Of a stretch of 9,688 nt of DNA, positions 1 to 6,057 are shown piece by piece. How positions within the stretch are numbered: the first letter of the stretch is position 1; each line of letters opens with the position of its first letter. The position numbers and the translations under genes are program-made. The notes under the pieces were generated by a model. It had not been told where the DNA came from and searched no databases. It worked only from the letters and a program-made list of their open reading frames with translations. The DNA is from Chloroflexota bacterium (lineage in GTDB: Bacteria; Chloroflexota; Limnocylindria; Limnocylindrales; CSP1-4), in assembly GCA_021785115.1 (NCBI GenBank), contig JAJYGO010000461.1:1-9688 (forward strand). Reading direction: 5' to 3'.

Positions 1-45
1 AGCGAGCTCATGGCTCGGCCGAGGGTGCCAGCGAACCTGGTCAGG

Positions 46-98
46 GGTGCTCAGGTTTCGACCGGCGGAAGGTGCTCAGTTTTCACCCGGCGTCGACA
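46..98. mobile_element. Probable insertion-sequence end (tandem terminal repeats)
   Basis: Two imperfect direct repeats of 22 nt lie at 46-67 and 71-92. They share GGTGCTCAG, a run of T, and CCGGCG, and match at 19 of 22 positions. The second runs into GTCGACA, ending at 98. Tandem short repeats just inside a terminus ending in ...ACA resemble the multiple terminal repeats of IS21-family elements, which is recalled family knowledge and not a database match. No transposase reading frame is recognisable in the 45 bases to the left, so this would be only an edge or a remnant. The E1 gene ends 36 bases to the right, at 134. Confidence 0.35.
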
Positions 99-133
99 AC
101 AGATCGTCAAGTTGGCGGTGGGCACGAGGTTCC

Positions 134-1582
134 CTACCGAGGCGAGGTGCGAGTGGGCAGGCGTGCGGTATCGCCTCGGGCACGCCGGCTTCGGTCGCCT
201 AGTCCGCACTCCGTGCAGGCGGGGTCGATACGGGGCTGATCAAGGCGCACGTCGCGGACTGTCGGTCGAAAGCGCATATAGGCGCTCGTTGTGCCCGCCT
301 CCGTGAGGCCTGTGACCGCGAACAGGAAGTCGTTGGCCGCGTGGGAAGCGGCAGTGGCGTTGAGGGTGATGACCGACGGGGCGGCAATTCCGGGCTCATC
401 CACGTAGCGTTGCGCCCGCCGCTCGCCGACTGAGAGCGACTCCTCAGCCAGCCGCGCGGGCGAGATCAGGCCGTTGCACCGGAGGCAGCCGGACTCGGGC
501 CACACAGGTCGCACCACGGAATGGACATCGACCACTGCTCCGGTCGCTGAGTCCACGCGAACCTTCGAGCCAATCTGGACGCCCGGGATCAGATACTGAT
601 GTACCAGGGCGTTGAAGACGAGACGTGCGCCGTCCCCGTCGGCAGCCAGGAACAGATAGTCGGAGTCGATGAACCTCTGGGCCACCTCCGGGTCTCGGAT
701 GTCGCCCATGATCGCCTCCACCCGTGTGGTTGGGCTCGCCTCGGACGCCACCCGCTCCGCCAGGGAGACCTTCGGTGTGGCACGCCGCATGCCCAGGCGC
801 CGAAGCGCCGCCGGCCATCGAGGATCCGCGAGCCAGACCCGGGCATCGCCACGGCGGGCACCGGGCAATCGGGGCAAGTTCGTGACGTCCACTCGTTCCG
901 GGTCGGCGACGACGATCTCCCCAACGCCGAGCCGCGACAGGTACTCGACAAGGAGCATGCCAACGCCCCCCGCCCCGATGATGCCAACTCGCAGACTGCG
1001 AAGGATCGCCTGCCCAGCGTCGCCGAACATGCGGGCCTGGCGATCGTATCGGGCGCCGCTCCTCCGCGGCTGAGGCAACTCGGCAGGGTACATTCGACGG
1101 ATCGACTGGCCTACCACCGTGAGGGAGGAGAGCGCACTGCGGCTTCCTCCAGTCCACCAGATGTCGCCCGCGACCGCGTCGCGGGCGAAGACCAGCGCCC
1201 CGACAGGCTGGCCGCGCATGATGTCGAGGAGCGCGGGGTATCCCAGCTGATGAGACGCAAGGTCCACCGATGAGAACCTCACTACGCCGACGCCGCCGTG
1301 GTTGTGTACGGCGACGTACGCCAGCTTCTGGTCTCGCGCGTGGATGGCGCGGTCGCGGACGAACTCGGCCCTCAGGGCGCGGTATCCGCGTGTGCCAGGC
1401 ACGTAGTCGAGATTGTCATGCGCCAAGATCACGTCTCGCACAAGGAGACGGACGCCGCGGGTCGTGACGCTGACCCCTGCTTCCAGGACTGCGCCATGCT
1501 CGTCTTCGTCGCCAGGGAAAAGGTGCGCTGCTAGGCGGGCGTATACGCCCGCAGGGATACGGATCGTGACGGGCTCCTTCAT
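134..1582 (-). CDS. JAB/JAMM peptidase - E1 (ThiF-type) adenylyltransferase fusion
   Basis: A two-domain enzyme of about 482 residues. The N-terminal JAB/JAMM metallopeptidase shows H93-N-H95, eight residues, then S104-x-x-D107, with a candidate catalytic glutamate at E28; the family removes or matures Ubl proteins. The E1 domain follows: the conserved RYDRQ segment near 178-182, the nucleotide loop GAGGVG (203-208), then D227, D232, N235 and R238, which match the ATP/Mg pocket of ThiF/MoeB/E1 enzymes that adenylate a Ubl C-terminus. Two zinc CxxC motifs lie at 366/369 and 456/459. These are its only cysteines, so no free catalytic cysteine remains, unlike canonical E1s. The chosen ATG (1582) overlaps the E2 stop as ATGA; a GTG at 1600 would add six residues. 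It is the last gene of the Ubl-E2-E1 operon. The basic tail after C459 (about 23 residues) could be a read-through created by the nearby IS end. Recognition of both domains is firm; the target is unknown. Confidence 0.93.
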   Translation of the reverse strand: MKEPVTIRIPAGVYARLAAHLFPGDEDEHGAVLEAGVSVTTRGVRLLVRDVILAHDNLDYVPGTRGYRALRAEFVRDRAIHARDQKLAYVAVHNHGGVGVVRFSSVDLASHQLGYPALLDIMRGQPVGALVFARDAVAGDIWWTGGSRSALSSLTVVGQSIRRMYPAELPQPRRSGARYDRQARMFGDAGQAILRSLRVGIIGAGGVGMLLVEYLSRLGVGEIVVADPERVDVTNLPRLPGARRGDARVWLADPRWPAALRRLGMRRATPKVSLAERVASEASPTTRVEAIMGDIRDPEVAQRFIDSDYLFLAADGDGARLVFNALVHQYLIPGVQIGSKVRVDSATGAVVDVHSVVRPVWPESGCLRCNGLISPARLAEESLSVGERRAQRYVDEPGIAAPSVITLNATAASHAANDFLFAVTGLTEAGTTSAYMRFRPTVRDVRLDQPRIDPACTECGLGDRSRRARGDTARLPTRTSPR

Positions 1583-1968
1583 GGTCTCGACTGGATCCAC
1601 GCCAGCACCTTCATGAGCTTGAGCAGCGCTGTCTCGATCGCCGGATCCCGACGGTTGCTTCGCCTAGAGATCTGGATCGCGCTCCGCCCCTCGAACGACG
1701 TGGGCGTTAGCGCCTCGCCAAGCGGGCCGCCCTCTGCCCTGGAGAGGTCCCCGCGGACGAAGTGGGGATAGACGTCGGCGTACGGGTAGCTGAAGGCAAT
1801 CCGAAAGCCGATCCACGTCGAGGGTTGGGCCCAGGGGCCACCCAGCGGCACGTCCTCGATGATGACGATGGCTCCTCCTTCGCCATCCTCGCGCACGACG
1901 AACGTCGCGTCCGGCAGGCCGCGGCGGAGGTCCTCCACCGCGGCCTGGACATCGGGTGTCAGCGCCAT
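1579..1968 (-). CDS. E2-like protein of a bacterial ubiquitin-like conjugation system
   Basis: A 129-residue protein between the Ubl and E1 genes, the usual place for the prokaryotic E2 partner that accepts a Ubl from E1. An E2-like core is suggested by strands around IGFRIAF (53-59), the aromatic/proline stretch YPYADVYPHF (61-70), which recalls the FPxxYPxxxP element of E2 folds, and a C-terminal helix ALLKLMKVLAWI (114-125). There is no cysteine anywhere, so a normal E2 thioester is impossible. The conserved-looking AIQISRRSN segment (97-105) near the expected active-site region offers S101 and S104 as possible nucleophiles; this is inference. The gene starts 2 nt after the Ubl stop without a visible Shine-Dalgarno site, and its TGA overlaps the E1 ATG, implying translational coupling. 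The E2 assignment rests on context plus weak motif similarity and needs a profile search. Confidence 0.72.
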   Translation of the reverse strand: MALTPDVQAAVEDLRRGLPDATFVVREDGEGGAIVIIEDVPLGGPWAQPSTWIGFRIAFSYPYADVYPHFVRGDLSRAEGGPLGEALTPTSFEGRSAIQISRRSNRRDPAIETALLKLMKVLAWIQSRP

Positions 1969-1970
1969 CG

Positions 1971-2249
1971 CTAAGAGTTGTCGTCCGGCGCGACCGCGTC
2001 GAATCGCGAGTGCTTCGTGACCGTGACCTCATCACGGTCTCCGACGATCTTCGTGCGACCGTGCTCAAGTTCCTCGCTGAGCACGAAGTCCAACGCGATC
2101 GATACCCCCTGGGCGATCGCCGCCTCCTTGATGTGGAGCCCGGTCAGGCGTGGGCCTTCGACGGTTACCGGTCGCTCGTTGACCGTGATCTCCACGGCGT
2201 GGTGCCCCGGCTCCGGCCGGCTGGGCTCGACTGCCTCGATGGTGTTCAT
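1971..2249 (-). CDS. Ubiquitin-like protein (single multiubiquitin-type domain)
   Basis: A 92-residue protein with the pattern of the bacterial multiubiquitin (Ubl) domain: a first strand VEITVNERPVTVEG (19-32), LTGLHIKEAAIAQGVSI in the helix region, a DFVLSEE turn, then IVGDRDEVTVTKHSRFDAV and a C-terminal DDNS. It is the presumed modifier activated by the E1 two genes downstream. It has no cysteine. It also has no C-terminal GlyGly; the last glycine is G70, so either the native end (S92) is adenylated or the tail is processed. An N-terminal extension of about 17 residues precedes the fold. It is the first gene of the operon, with a strong Shine-Dalgarno site (AAGGAG, reading 2259 to 2254) 4 nt before the ATG, the best in the operon, which suits a modifier needed in excess. 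Many relatives carry several Ubl repeats; this one has a single copy. Confidence 0.83.
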   Translation of the reverse strand: MNTIEAVEPSRPEPGHHAVEITVNERPVTVEGPRLTGLHIKEAAIAQGVSIALDFVLSEELEHGRTKIVGDRDEVTVTKHSRFDAVAPDDNS

Positions 2250-2361
2250 TTCGCTCCTTGCGCAAGCGGAGTCCGATTGCTACTCTGCAACCGCGACGAT
2301 CCGCATGATTCCACATACGGCTGAGCGTTGCAAGAGTCGAATCTGGAGGGACAGACCCAGC
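2250..2361. promoter_or_regulatory. Divergent control region between the Ubl operon and the HTH/ImmA genes
   Basis: This 112-bp spacer separates two divergent start codons (2249 minus, 2362 plus), so it must hold both promoters. For the Ubl operon a candidate promoter on the minus strand is TTGCAA (2333-2328), a 17-nt spacer, then AATCAT (2310-2305, four of six matches to TATAAT), which would leave a leader of about 50 nt. No equally good pair was found for the plus strand. The two arms of an imperfect inverted repeat, annotated separately, lie at 2275-2291 and 2327-2343; the second covers the candidate -35 box, a position suited to repression. The promoter call is inference from motif spacing alone. 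Confidence 0.5.
2275..2343. repeat. Imperfect inverted repeat, candidate HTH operator pair
   Basis: The left arm at 2275-2291 reads GATTGCTACTCTGCAAC. The right arm at 2327-2343, read on the minus strand, is GATTCGACTCTTGCAAC. They share GATT, ACTCT and GCAAC, differing by a two-or-three-base change and one inserted T. The arms are separated by 35 nt (2292-2326). Paired sites flanking a divergent promoter, directly upstream of an HTH gene, are typical of autoregulatory operators. The sequence similarity is directly visible; the binding role is inferred. Confidence 0.45.
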
Positions 2362-2763
2362 ATGGCGAAGGGGACGTTCGACGTCCAGGCCTTCTTCGCC
2401 GCCCTAGATGCGGCGCGACGAGAGCGGAATAGCAACTGGAAACAGGTGGCCGACGCGGCGCACGTCTCGGCCTCGACGTTGACGCGAATCGCACAAGGGC
2501 ACAAACCGGATGTGGACGGGCTCGCGAGCCTACTGACCTGGTCCGGCCTGCAGGCCGAGGACTTCATCCGCGAACCATCGCGCGAGCAGCCACCGACGCT
2601 AGCGCGGATCTCGACCTATCTCCGCGCTGACCCGAAGCTCGACCGGAAGAGCGCGGCGGCCCTGGAGCGGATTATCGAGGCAGCCTACCAACAGATGAGC
2701 GGGGAGTCAGGCGATGCCGCTGCGTCGCGGATTCAAGAGCGAAGCGCACGCGATCGCGCGTGA
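2362..2763 (+). CDS. Small helix-turn-helix (XRE-like) transcriptional regulator
   Basis: About 133 residues. Residues 25-63 (NWKQVADAAHVSASTLTRIA, then a GHKPDVDGLASLL-type helix) give the classic XRE/Cro-like helix-turn-helix with the STLTRIAQG recognition helix. The rest, about residues 64-133, is a charged, probably helical tail that could dimerise or be the cleavage region. The ATG at 2362 was chosen because the HTH fold begins soon after it and GGAGGG (2345-2350) lies 11 nt upstream; the frame stays open upstream but that part runs through the Ubl gene on the other strand. Its last 50 nt overlap the protease gene. HTH plus ImmA pairs are known from ICEBs1-like elements, where the protease cleaves the repressor. 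Here it probably represses itself and the divergent Ubl operon; that target is inference. Confidence 0.85.
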   Translation: MAKGTFDVQAFFAALDAARRERNSNWKQVADAAHVSASTLTRIAQGHKPDVDGLASLLTWSGLQAEDFIREPSREQPPTLARISTYLRADPKLDRKSAAALERIIEAAYQQMSGESGDAAASRIQERSARDRA

Positions 2764-3277
2764 GGTGCGGGCGGAGCTCGGCCTCCGTTCGGCCGACCCG
2801 CTCGACCCGCGTGCCCTGGCCTCACACCTGGACGTGCCGGTCTTCGGGATCAGCCTGCTGCGGGGGACAGTCCCCGACGCGGTCAGGCACTTCATGACCG
2901 TCGACTCGTCCGTCTTTTCGGCGGTCACGATCTTCCGGGGATCGGCACGCACCATTTGGTGCAACGATGCTCACGCGCCGGGACGCCAGACGAGCGACAT
3001 CGCGCACGAGTTGGCGCATGCGTTGCTTCTCCATGAACCGGGCGCCGCGCTGACAGCAGACGGCGCGCGAGCATGGGACAGCGTCGCGGAGGAAGAGGCA
3101 CAGTGGCTGGGAGCCGCACTCCTCATCTCGGACGAAGCTGCGTTCGCGATCGCTGCGTCCGGAGGCGATCTCGATGCCGCCGCGCTGCGGTACGGCGTCT
3201 CGAGGTCGCTGTTGGACTTCCGGTTGAACGTCACCGGCGCCGCGTTGCGGGTGGCGCGTGCGAGACGGCTCACGTAA
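2714..3277 (+). CDS. ImmA/IrrE-family zinc metallopeptidase (HExxH)
   Basis: A 187-residue protein with the zinc motif H98-E-L-A-H102 in the context SDIAHELAHALLLHE. Downstream, EEEAQWLGAALL (126-137) corresponds to the EExAxxFAxxLL helix that supplies the third zinc ligand in the ImmA/IrrE family. The N-terminal helix (about residues 9-24) and PLDPRALASHLDVPV resemble the usual family entry region; the C-terminal AALRYGVSRSLLDFRLNVTG segment matches the family's typical post-protease helix. GGGGAG (2701-2706) sits 7 nt before the ATG, supporting this start although it lies inside the HTH gene. Relatives cleave a partner HTH repressor after a cellular signal. The neighbouring HTH is the obvious substrate, and the divergent Ubl operon a plausible output. 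It ends one base before the convergent recombinase remnant's stop codon. Confidence 0.9.
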   Translation: MPLRRGFKSEAHAIAREVRAELGLRSADPLDPRALASHLDVPVFGISLLRGTVPDAVRHFMTVDSSVFSAVTIFRGSARTIWCNDAHAPGRQTSDIAHELAHALLLHEPGAALTADGARAWDSVAEEEAQWLGAALLISDEAAFAIAASGGDLDAAALRYGVSRSLLDFRLNVTGAALRVARARRLT

Positions 3278-4460
3278 CTAACTGGCCGCAGCCCGCCACC
3301 GCGATGACATGGTTACCGTCGCCGCTACTCCGAACTCCTCCGGCAGCACGTCTGCTAGCCCGTGGCGCACCGCGTGATCAGACAGGTGCGCCGTCGCCTC
3401 GCGCAGGCCGAGGACCTCGATCCGATCGAACAGGGCATCCGCCACGAGCTGGCGGCCCGTTCCGCCGCGCGCCTTGGCCCACGTCACGGGCAGTTCCTGG
3501 AGGTACGCAACCGCGCGGTCGGCGGGCACTCCGTCGTCCTCGCGCACCTGGCGGGCGCGTGCCTCGTCGGCGTCGAGGCGCCGCATGGTCGCGTCGAGGG
3601 CCGCCGTGTCGCGGTCGCGGAGGTAGCGGTTCATGGCCCCCTCTCGATCACGGGCGATGCGCGCCAGTGCGGCGTCGTCTGGGCGAGCGGTGGAGGGGAC
3701 CACGGCGCCCACCACTGCGGTGAGGGTCTGGGCTCCGAGGGCGGCCTCGCCCAAGATCCCCTCGACCACCTGCCCGTACAGCTCCGTGGGGTACGCGTGG
3801 CCGGCGGAGCGGCCGCGGCCAGGCCGCGCGTCAGATGGGCGGGCCGCCGCGAACGCCGGGCAGACGTTGCGATGGCGGTAGTAGCCCGTATCGCCGGTCA
3901 GCCGGGTTCCACACGCCGCGCAGTGGAGTCTCGTCAGGGCGTAGGGCCAGCGAGGATCGGCAGGGCGGCCGGTGTCGGTGGCCCGCCGCGCGCGGGCGGC
4001 CTGAGCCTGCTCCCAGGTCGACTCGTTGATGAGCGGCGACCAGTGCGCCGACGCGCCGTCCCGCAGCCGGCCGACGTACAGCGGGGAGGTGAGCACGCCC
4101 CGGACCGTGAAGAGCGGGAGCCGCACGGCGGCCGCCACCTGCGCATCGGTGGCGCCGGCAGCTGCGAGCGCGAAGATCCGCTCAACGGTGTTGCGCTTCT
4201 CTGGGTCGGGCTCCAGCAGCTTCGCGGCGTCCCGGCGAAAGCCGAAGGGCGGATGGCCGCCGGGATCCCGCTGGGTGGCGCGCTTCGAGGCGTAGCCCTC
4301 ACTGATCCGCCGCGACAGCCGGCGGCTATACCGCTCAGCGTCCTTGGCCTCCTCCACCAGCTGGTCCCGGTGGCGCTCGCACGTAGACAGGATCTCCTCG
4401 TCGCAGAAGTAGACCGGGCCGCGTCCGTCAAGGTGGCGTATGAGCACCGCTTCATCCGCC
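3278..4460 (-). pseudogene. Large serine recombinase, N-terminally truncated remnant
   Basis: The reading frame encodes the C-terminal two thirds of a large serine recombinase. Visible parts, in order, are an AERYSRRLSRRISEGYASKR helix following the resolvase core, GGHPPFGFRRD, a recombinase-type DNA-binding domain (VERIFALAAAGATDAQVAAA, then FTVRGVLTSPLYVGRLRDG), a zinc ribbon (CAACGTRL with a later C in RNVCPAF), and a helical, Arg/Asp-rich coiled-coil-like tail. The catalytic resolvase domain of about 130-150 residues with its active serine is absent. Before about 4460 the frame continues only as unrelated low-complexity sequence antisense to the next gene, and no good start codon or ribosome site was found. 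It should therefore be inactive for recombination, a relic of an integrative element. The left end of the remnant is approximate. Confidence 0.8.
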
Positions 4461-4462
4461 TG

Positions 4463-5181
4463 ATGAGCGACTATCCAGCAGCCGCCAGCACGGGCATCAC
4501 CTCCTCGCTGTGGTCGGTCGCGAGGACCTCGAGGCGGGCCTTCGCCAGCGACTCCGCGCTCGTCGCGGGAATGGCCGCTTTGCAACTGGTGCCTGTCGTG
4601 GGTGGGGCCATCGCGACCTTCATCTCGGAGTACGTGCCTCGGAAGAAACAGGAACGCCTCGTCGGCTTCGTGCAGGACCTAGCCCGCGAGTTGACGGCGG
4701 AGCGTGAGCGCATCGACACCGAGTTCGCCACACGAAGGACTTCGACCGCATGGTTGAGGACGTACTCGACCGCGTGCAGACGGTCAGGAATGAGGAGAAG
4801 CTCGGGTACTGGGCTGTGCTCCTGGCTGGTGTTGCAGCCATCGACCGGCCAGGCCCGACCGACCGCCAGCGGATGATCCAGACGCTCGACGATCTCGGAC
4901 GGGAGCACCTGCGCCTCCTCCATGTCATCGCCACGACGACCGAGGCACGGCCGGGCCTGTACATGGGCGGCGTGAGCGATACCCTCAGCTGGAAGATGCC
5001 GTTGGTGTCCCACGACGACGCGCGGCGGCTGTGGGGTGAGCTCGCCCGAACTGGCGTCGTCCAGGACTACCCCTCGGGGATGATGTCGAGGGAGGGTGCT
5101 GGCAATCTTTCCGTCCGGCTTACCTCGTACGGACGCGAGTTCGTTCGCCTCCTTCGGCTGGAGGCGGGCTACTCCGACTGA
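4463..5181 (+). pseudogene. Gene of unknown function interrupted by a frameshift
   Basis: Two plus-strand frames join into one protein of about 238 residues. The first half (from ATG 4463) has an N-terminal region, a hydrophobic stretch ALVAGMAALQLVPVVGGAIA (about residues 32-51), then YVPRKKQERLVGFVQDLARE and a charged helix. The second half (to TGA 5181) continues with KDFDRMVEDVLDRVQ, EEKLGYWAVLLAGVAAI and a C-terminal part with LTSYGREFVRLL, which looks like a small winged-helix-type end. The switch lies at 4730-4731, where an extra AC in GCCACACGAAG breaks the frame; removing it gives EFA-TKDF. No Shine-Dalgarno site precedes 4463, which falls at the recombinase junction, so the native 5' end may also be lost. 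The pattern recalls a family of unknown proteins seen in accessory regions. No function is assigned. A sequencing error is an alternative to a true mutation. Confidence 0.62.
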
Positions 5182-5257
5182 CCCCGGTTTCGCGGATACG
5201 ACCACGCGGACGCACGACCCAAGTCACCTGGCTGGAGTCTTCGTCGTCCGGAAGCCC

Positions 5258-5286
5258 ACGGGGGTGTGTCCGAAGAGGACCCCCGT
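5258..5286. terminator. Hairpin between convergent genes, likely bidirectional terminator
   Basis: ACGGGGGT (5258-5265) pairs perfectly with ACCCCCGT (5279-5286). An alternative fold extends inward, with GTCC (5268-5271) pairing to GGAC (5277-5280) around a GAAGA loop. It lies between the stop of the plus-strand gene (5181) and the stop of the minus-strand gene (5322), where a shared terminator is expected. There is no U-tract on either side, as is common in GC-rich bacteria. The stem is visible; the terminator role is inferred. Confidence 0.5.
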
Positions 5287-5321
5287 CTGGCGTAGGGGCT
5301 CGAAACGGCGCGTTGTGGGCC

Positions 5322-5900
5322 CTACACGCAGGTGACGGAGACTCGGCCGTCGAAGGGGCGCGCCGGCGGCAAACCAGCTCGGATCGCATCGCTCAGAGGG
5401 CGAACGCCCGACAACACAACATGGGCAATCGGAACCATGGCAACGAGTCCTAGTGGCCGGCCGCCGTGTTCGATCTTGAGCGGTGCGTCCCGGAGGGCCC
5501 GATGCACGTCGGAGGATGCGTCGCCGTGGTGAACGCCGCCGAGGACGTTGGCGCCATAGGTGATCAGGTCTCGGACGCTAAACGCCATCGAGGCTGAGAA
5601 CACCAAGTTCTGCGCAAGGAGTTGGGACACGGTCAGGGACTTGATGGGACCGCCGTCGGCCGGCTCCTCCGGGTCGATCCCGAGCCAGAACAGGAGGCCA
5701 GGCGTGGACGGCGGTGTCCGAACCTGATACCGCAGGCGGAGTCGGTGCTCACGGTTCGCCTGTTCTACCAGCGGCTTCGGATCTACGAGAAGCTCCCGCA
5801 GCAGCGCTGAGGCGCGGAGGAGTGCGTACTCCGAAGCATCCCAGGTGGCACGGCTCTGAAGGTCGTCGAGCGTGTCGACGAAGAACCGATCAACGTCCAT
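5322..5900 (-). CDS. Conserved-looking protein of unknown function
   Basis: About 192 residues. The function is not recognised. It begins MDVDRFFVDTLDDLQSRATW, continues with an alpha-helical region rich in Leu and Arg (YALLRASALLRELLVDPKPL), then a middle segment with PSTPGLLFWLGIDPEEPAD, a TVSQLLAQN stretch, and FSVRDLITYGANVLGGVHHG, which looks like a compact helical pocket. There is no transmembrane span and no clear catalytic motif. The start at 5900 was preferred over an ATG nine bases upstream (5909), because the ribosome site GGAGGG directly abuts that upstream ATG but stands 9 nt before 5900. It is divergent from the gene at 6058 and convergent with the frameshifted gene, so it is a single-gene unit. 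One cysteine lies near the C-terminus. The reading frame, codon use and ribosome site support a real gene. Confidence 0.75.
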   Translation of the reverse strand: MDVDRFFVDTLDDLQSRATWDASEYALLRASALLRELLVDPKPLVEQANREHRLRLRYQVRTPPSTPGLLFWLGIDPEEPADGGPIKSLTVSQLLAQNLVFSASMAFSVRDLITYGANVLGGVHHGDASSDVHRALRDAPLKIEHGGRPLGLVAMVPIAHVVLSGVRPLSDAIRAGLPPARPFDGRVSVTCV

Positions 5901-6057
5901 ACGGGGCATCCCTCCACGCGTCGGCCCGCTCTGCCCGCCCTCGTCGCCTACGTTGCCCGAACGGGCCTCGTTTCGGTGCAGGCTACGTGCGTCCGTCGCT
6001 GGGCACGAGCGGACTGGTCATCGCGAGCCCCCTCTTGGCGAGTTCGGAGGATCGGCT
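5901..6057. promoter_or_regulatory. Divergent intergenic region between two genes of unknown function
   Basis: This 157-bp spacer separates the start of the minus-strand gene (5900) from the GTG start of the plus-strand gene (6058) and must carry their promoters. A short dyad, GCCCG-AA-CGGGC (5955-5966), lies near the middle. The plus-strand ribosome site GGAGG (6046-6050) stands 7 nt before GTG, and the minus-strand GGAGGG occupies 5915-5910. No convincing -35/-10 pair was seen. Confidence 0.35.

Noticed and set aside
599..1273. Plus-strand frame opposite the E1-JAB gene (224 codons)
   Set aside because: It is antisense to a firmly recognised two-domain enzyme and has no ribosome site or motif.
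1978..2361. N-terminal extension of the HTH protein back to 1978
   Set aside because: This part is antisense to the Ubl gene and the promoter spacer. The HTH fold and a GGAGGG site support the ATG at 2362.
3362..4876. Very long plus-strand open frame (504 codons)
   Set aside because: Most of it is antisense to the recombinase remnant and is Arg/Ala/Gly-rich, as expected of a GC-rich shadow. Only the last part, from 4463, is a real coding segment (first half of the frameshifted gene).
5872..6057. Upstream extension of the 6058 gene from an ATG at 5872
   Set aside because: It would overlap the divergent gene's start and spacer, gives low-complexity Pro/Arg sequence, and lacks a ribosome site, while GGAGG precedes the GTG at 6058.
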